Source: Clostridia bacterium (GTDB taxonomy: Bacteria; Bacillota; Clostridia; Oscillospirales; Acutalibacteraceae). Taken from it: a stretch of DNA of 6,903 nt. The translations under genes and the position numbers were made by a program. Position 1 is the stretch's first letter. Each line of letters starts with the position of its first letter. The notes under the pieces are model-generated. The model was not told where the DNA came from. It was given only the letters and a program-made list of their open reading frames with translations, and did no database searches. The stretch is from the NCBI GenBank assembly GCA_024689165.1, contig JAILDS010000279.1, positions 1 to 6,903 of the forward strand. The letters are read 5' to 3'. Shown here in pieces: positions 5,479 through 6,903 of this stretch.

Positions 5479-6252
5479 TCAGCCGTCAGCGGAGGAAAGG
5501 AACTCCTCCAGACACAAGCCCGATCTTGAGATCGCAAAAGCGTTGTCAACGCCGACGTAACGCCAGTGCCATGGCTCGTATTTGACCCCGGTAATATCTG
5601 CCTTATCAGACGGGTACCTGAGTATGAAGCCGTACTCCCAGGCGTGGGCGCACAGCCACTCGTAAGCCGCGCCGTTTTCAAAATCCGCACTGACCCAGCC
5701 GATATCCATGGCAAGCCCGAGAGTGTGCTCGCTCGAACCCGGAGGCATTATGGAATTTGCCGCCAGCGCTTCGCACTCTTCCCTTGTATAGCCCTGTTCG
5801 GCGTATTCGGCTATCTTCTCTTCATAGTTTTTTTTCTGGTGCTCATAGCTCCGGTAGCCCGAGCACGGATAAAGCTCGACGCCGGAGCTCCGGGCGTCGA
5901 AATACATCGACGAATATGCCCTTGCGGCTTCGGGCTGAAGGTATTCCTCATAGCCCGCGACGGCGCGCTCGAGCTCGGGCACGTAGTCCTCGCGGACGCA
6001 GTAAAATCTGTTCACAAGCACGAGGAGATCCCCTTCCGGGTCGACCAACGTCCGTTCCGGAAGCAGTTCCACGCCGTTCGGCGACGTCCGGGCCGCGGTC
6101 GTTTCGATCTCCGACACGGTCTCGGGCTCCATCTGCGTCTCTGTCGATTCCGGCTCGTTCCCGGGCTTGCTCCTGGAACATGCGAGCATGATAAGCAGGC
6201 AGATCAGAACGGCCGGCAAAAGGATCCTGCACAATTTTTTCAACTTCAGCAA
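5479..6252 (-). CDS. D,D-carboxypeptidase of the VanY family (peptidase M15B), probable lipoprotein
   Basis: This 257-residue exported zinc peptidase should trim D-Ala-D-Ala ends of peptidoglycan stem peptides outside the membrane. A basic start (KLKK) and hydrophobic core (9-24) end at LAC with Cys25, a slightly atypical lipobox (MLAC), so a lipid anchor is probable. A Ser/Glu/Thr-rich linker follows (26-57). The catalytic domain shows SGYRSYEHQ (131-139, Arg134), SSEHTLGLAMDIG (173-185, zinc ligands His176 and Asp183) and EPWHWRYVG (226-234, catalytic Glu226 and zinc ligand His229), so all active-site residues are present. Length fits VanY/DacB-type M15B enzymes. No vanR, vanS, vanH or vanA-type neighbour is visible, so it is more likely a housekeeping wall enzyme than a glycopeptide-resistance determinant. 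The start is uncertain: no in-frame ATG exists, and TTG 6252 is chosen from CTG 6249 and TTG 6243 as alternatives. Confidence 0.9.
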   Translation of the reverse strand: MLKLKKLCRILLPAVLICLLIMLACSRSKPGNEPESTETQMEPETVSEIETTAARTSPNGVELLPERTLVDPEGDLLVLVNRFYCVREDYVPELERAVAGYEEYLQPEAARAYSSMYFDARSSGVELYPCSGYRSYEHQKKNYEEKIAEYAEQGYTREECEALAANSIMPPGSSEHTLGLAMDIGWVSADFENGAAYEWLCAHAWEYGFILRYPSDKADITGVKYEPWHWRYVGVDNAFAISRSGLCLEEFLSSADG

Positions 6253-6255
6253 ACT

Positions 6256-6260
6256 CCTCC
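6256..6260 (-). promoter_or_regulatory. Ribosome binding site of the vanY-like gene (leaves the start ambiguous)
   Basis: GGAGG on the minus strand is a strong Shine-Dalgarno. It lies three bases from TTG 6252, six from CTG 6249 and twelve from TTG 6243. None is ideal: the best-spaced codon is CTG, the nearest UUG is too close and the next is far. All three give nearly the same signal sequence. Confidence 0.6.
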
Positions 6261-6277
6261 GCGCAAATAAAAATCGG

Positions 6278-6306
6278 TTGACATAATAACATATTGATGA
6301 TAAAAT
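6278..6306 (+). promoter_or_regulatory. Strong sigma-A-type promoter for the M28 peptidase gene
   Basis: TTGACA (6278-6283) is a perfect -35 box. TAAAAT (6301-6306), matching five of six consensus bases, follows after an ideal 17-base spacer. Transcription would start near 6313, giving a leader of about 33 bases that carries GAGG (6335-6338) seven bases before the ATG. Confidence 0.77.
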
Positions 6307-6310
6307 TCAA
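6283..6310 (-). promoter_or_regulatory. Candidate promoter for the vanY-like gene, overlapping the rightward promoter
   Basis: On the minus strand TTGAAT (complement of 6305-6310) and TATTAT (complement of 6283-6288) are 16 bases apart. Predicted transcription start is near 6276, about 24 bases before the coding region. It occupies the same DNA as the rightward promoter in the opposite direction. Confidence 0.5.
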
Positions 6311-6345
6311 CCAGTTTTTAAGAATGATTTTTCCGAGGTGATAGG

Positions 6346-6903
6346 ATGAAAGCAAGGGATTCTGTTTCGAGATACGAGTCAAGGCTTCGCGAGTACACCA
6401 ATTTTTCCCGCAGGACTATCGCCGATATCTGCCGGAACATAGGGGGAAGACCCGCCGGCTCCGAGGAAGAGCTCAAGGCTCAGCAGTATATGGCCGAGAA
6501 GGTCGGCGACGCCGCCGACGAGGTACATACTGAAGAATTCACCGTTTCTCCGTACGCTCTGTTTTCCGAGATGCAGGCGGGCGGCTTTCTGTGCATTGCA
6601 GCCATGCTGCTGTTCCACCTTTCGCGTATCTTTTCCATCCCCGCGCTCATGTGGGCGGCGCTGTGCTGCGTCGTGTTCGAGGCGGTGCTGATCATCGTCG
6701 AGTTCCTGTTCTACCGTCAGATGACCGACTGGCTGCTCCCGAAAAAAACGTCGCACAACGTTTACATGATACGTCGTCCCGAGGGCGAGGTAAAACGCAG
6801 GATCATAATGGGCGGCCACGCGGACTCGTCGTGGGAATGGCGCTACACCCACATGGGCGGCAAAAATCTCATGATCCCGTCGCTCGCGATACCGATCGTC
6901 GGG
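6346..6903 (+). CDS. M28-type zinc metallopeptidase with inserted transmembrane hairpin (3' truncated)
   Basis: The frame is open from ATG 6346 to the last base; 186 residues are visible and the C-terminus is outside the window. The N-terminal part IADICRNIGGRPAGSEEELKAQQYMAEKV (25-53) is the typical opening of M28 aminopeptidase domains (the GxRxxGSxxE helix). SHNVYMIRRPEG (136-147) and RRIIMGGHADSSWEW (151-165) match the following NV strand and the GGHxDS strand, in which His158 would be the first zinc ligand and Asp160 its supporting acid. The remaining ligands lie beyond the window. Between these elements are two hydrophobic segments (about 78-92 and 98-123), an apparent membrane hairpin inside the peptidase domain. 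The substrate and the side of the membrane are unknown; a membrane-bound aminopeptidase-like enzyme is the simplest reading. The start is supported by GAGG (6335-6338) and the strong promoter upstream. Confidence 0.85.
   Translation, partial: MKARDSVSRYESRLREYTNFSRRTIADICRNIGGRPAGSEEELKAQQYMAEKVGDAADEVHTEEFTVSPYALFSEMQAGGFLCIAAMLLFHLSRIFSIPALMWAALCCVVFEAVLIIVEFLFYRQMTDWLLPKKTSHNVYMIRRPEGEVKRRIIMGGHADSSWEWRYTHMGGKNLMIPSLAIPIVG

Noticed and set aside
5479..6252. Glycopeptide-resistance locus because of the VanY-like gene
   Set aside because: No VanS/VanR, ligase or dehydrogenase gene is nearby; M15B carboxypeptidases are common in Clostridia without resistance.
5566..6270. Open frame of 234 codons on the plus strand opposite the vanY-like gene
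   Set aside because: The minus strand carries all M15B active-site residues, a signal sequence, ribosome binding site and terminator; the plus frame has none of these.

Overview
The window looks like part of a chromosome from a high-GC, Gram-positive anaerobe of the Clostridia, probably a gut lineage near Oscillospiraceae or Christensenellales. This is inferred from GC-rich codon use, strong AGGAGG-type ribosome binding sites, a divIC-yabR style gene pair, long-form HPF, a choline/glucan-binding type repeat protein and a VanY-like carboxypeptidase. No tRNA, rRNA, CRISPR array, insertion sequence or phage gene is visible. Both ends cut through genes.

Layout: (1) Bases 1-1574 hold the 3' end of a PduL-type phosphotransacylase, followed six bases later by a membrane-anchored SGNH hydrolase with cell-wall-binding-like repeats. 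(2) A long A/T-armed hairpin then abuts a sigma-A-type promoter that drives a DivIC/FtsB-like division protein and an S1-domain protein of the YabR type (1712-2470). (3) A 124-base leader carries a candidate promoter and a terminator-like hairpin with a seven-T run directly against the Shine-Dalgarno of hpf. hpf, an FAD-dependent oxidoreductase and a DapA/NanA-fold aldolase follow as one tightly overlapping run (2595-5412). (4) A strong hairpin at 5428-5454 ends the convergent, leftward vanY-like gene (6252-5479). (5) Two overlapping promoters on opposite strands separate that gene from a rightward M28-type metallopeptidase with an inserted transmembrane hairpin, truncated by the window end.

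The genes fall into four themes. They are acyl-phosphate energy metabolism (PduL), envelope and cell-wall work (SGNH hydrolase, DivIC-like protein, VanY-like carboxypeptidase, possibly the M28 membrane protease), translation and ribosome hibernation (YabR-like, HPF), and an uncharacterised flavoprotein/aldolase pair apparently co-expressed with HPF. I see no clear new defence or mobile system. The points most worth a second look are the attenuator-like hpf leader, the flavoprotein/aldolase pair with altered active-site motifs, the nested antiparallel promoters, and the M28 protease with a membrane hairpin inside its catalytic domain.
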